The notes beneath the pieces are model-generated. The model searched no databases, was not told where the DNA came from, and was given only the letters and a program-made list of their open reading frames with translations. A stretch of DNA of 34,730 nucleotides, taken from contig QAKZ01000040.1 in NCBI GenBank assembly GCA_003150175.1, positions 1 to 34,730 on the forward strand, read 5' to 3'. Shown here one piece after another: positions 34,027-34,730 of the stretch; within the stretch, counting starts at the first letter, position 1, and the number at the start of each line of letters is the position of its first letter. A program made the position numbers and the translations under genes. The DNA comes from Coriobacteriia bacterium. GTDB taxonomy: Bacteria > Actinomycetota > Coriobacteriia > Coriobacteriales > Atopobiaceae.

Positions 34027-34730
34027 GTGAACAATCTCCTGCGCCTCATCGGAAGGCGCCTGGTCGCGCTTCCCATCATGGCCTTCGCCGTGACCTTCCT
34101 GATCTTCTTCCTGATGTCGTTCTCGCCGATCGACCCGGCGTACAACGCGTTGGGAGAAAGCGCCACCCCCGAGCAGGTGGCGGAGTACCACAAGGAGTAC
34201 GGGCTGGACGACCCCTGGCCCGTCCGCTACGTCCGCTACATGGGCGATCTGCTCCACGGCGACCTCGGCACCTACAGCGCCCGCCGCAACTCCGTGGCCG
34301 AGCGCGTGGCCAAGGCCCTGCCCGTGACCATGCAACTCACCTTCCTCGGCCTGCTCATAGGGGCGGTCGTGTCGTTCTTGCTGGGCATCATAGCCGCCCT
34401 GTACAGAGACAAGTGGCCTGACCAGGTCATTCGCTTCTTCTCCATCGCGGGGCTCGCCACGCCGTCGTTCTGGCTGGCCGTCCTGCTCATCCTCGTGTTC
34501 TCGTCCTATATGCACCTTTTGCCCGCCTCCGGCGCGCTGCCCGACCCCCTCGCCAACTTCGGCGGCTACATGGCGCGCATGATCATGCCCGCCATCGCGC
34601 TCGCGGTGCCGCTCACCGGCCAGATGACGCGCATCGTCCGCACCGCCATGGTCGAGGAGCTCGACAAGGACTACGTGCAGACCGCCAAGGGCTCCGGCCT
34701 TCCGCAGAAGGTCATCATCGCCCGCAACGT
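34027..34730 (+). CDS. Peptide ABC transporter permease, DppB/OppB family (3' truncated by window edge)
   Basis: Translation from GTG 34027 stays open to the end of the window (234 codons). The protein starts MNNLLRLIGRRLVALPIMAF, the typical DppB N-terminal helix. It continues with EYGLDDPWPVRYVRYMGDLL and GDLGTYSARRNSVAERV, then helices including GLATPSFWLAVLLILVFSS. The visible end, AKGSGLPQKVIIARN, is the EAA loop (usual form AKGLs..vi.rH) that contacts the ATPase. GAGGGGAGAGG upstream supports the start. It forms the membrane channel for the preceding binding protein; a second permease and ATPases probably follow outside the window. Confidence 0.92.
   Translation, partial: MNNLLRLIGRRLVALPIMAFAVTFLIFFLMSFSPIDPAYNALGESATPEQVAEYHKEYGLDDPWPVRYVRYMGDLLHGDLGTYSARRNSVAERVAKALPVTMQLTFLGLLIGAVVSFLLGIIAALYRDKWPDQVIRFFSIAGLATPSFWLAVLLILVFSSYMHLLPASGALPDPLANFGGYMARMIMPAIALAVPLTGQMTRIVRTAMVEELDKDYVQTAKGSGLPQKVIIARN

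Overview
The window looks like a chromosomal segment of a GC-rich, strictly anaerobic actinobacterium, most likely class Coriobacteriia (Collinsella/Olsenella-like). This is inferred from the high GC content, several TTG and GTG starts with good ribosome binding sites, an [FeFe] hydrogenase, Tat-exported proteins including a Tat lipoprotein, and the mix of housekeeping genes. No rRNA, tRNA, CRISPR array, intact insertion sequence or prophage was seen. Most of the window is ordinary chromosome.

Layout. 1-2126: the 3' part of an [FeFe] hydrogenase, then a nucleoid-associated protein. 2127-3773: a Tat-exported coiled-coil cell-wall hydrolase lying between inverted copies of a 37-nt repeat. 3774-6101 (minus): Kup potassium transporter with a very acidic tail. 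6409-10540: an RlmKL-type rRNA methyltransferase whose RlmL half looks decayed, and a phosphohexomutase. 10541-10853: terminators and an array of GTGCAG-type palindromes. 10854-12563: a membrane-anchored C39-like protease, divergent from argR. 12703-14979 (minus): a bifunctional class A penicillin-binding protein, divergent from tyrS (15159-16376). 16498-18752: a broken small secreted-protein gene, an HTH protein and a membrane Ser/Thr kinase. 18915-22680: a U32 (RlhA-like) protein, an Nfu-type Fe-S scaffold and lgt. 22749-24347 (minus): an unusual fumarate reductase/aspartate oxidase-like flavoprotein, divergent from hisI and hisE. 25303-29766: murJ, an ATP-grasp ligase and a Sec-exported NlpC/P60 hydrolase. 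29889-31850: uvrC, whose stop codon lies inside a palindromic repeat. 31851-32264: a long intergenic region. 32265-end: an oligopeptide ABC transporter, with the binding protein followed by the permease, which is cut by the window edge.

How the genes relate. Cell-envelope functions recur: a PBP, MurJ, two PcsB-like coiled-coil hydrolases, an ATP-grasp ligase that could act on peptidoglycan, Lgt, and a lipoprotein that Lgt would modify. The U32 protein family carries an Fe-S cluster and sits directly before an Nfu scaffold. The less ordinary content is the HTH/kinase pair, the RlmKL with a degenerate half, and three families of odd-length intergenic palindromes (REP-like) whose mobilising or binding protein is not in the window.
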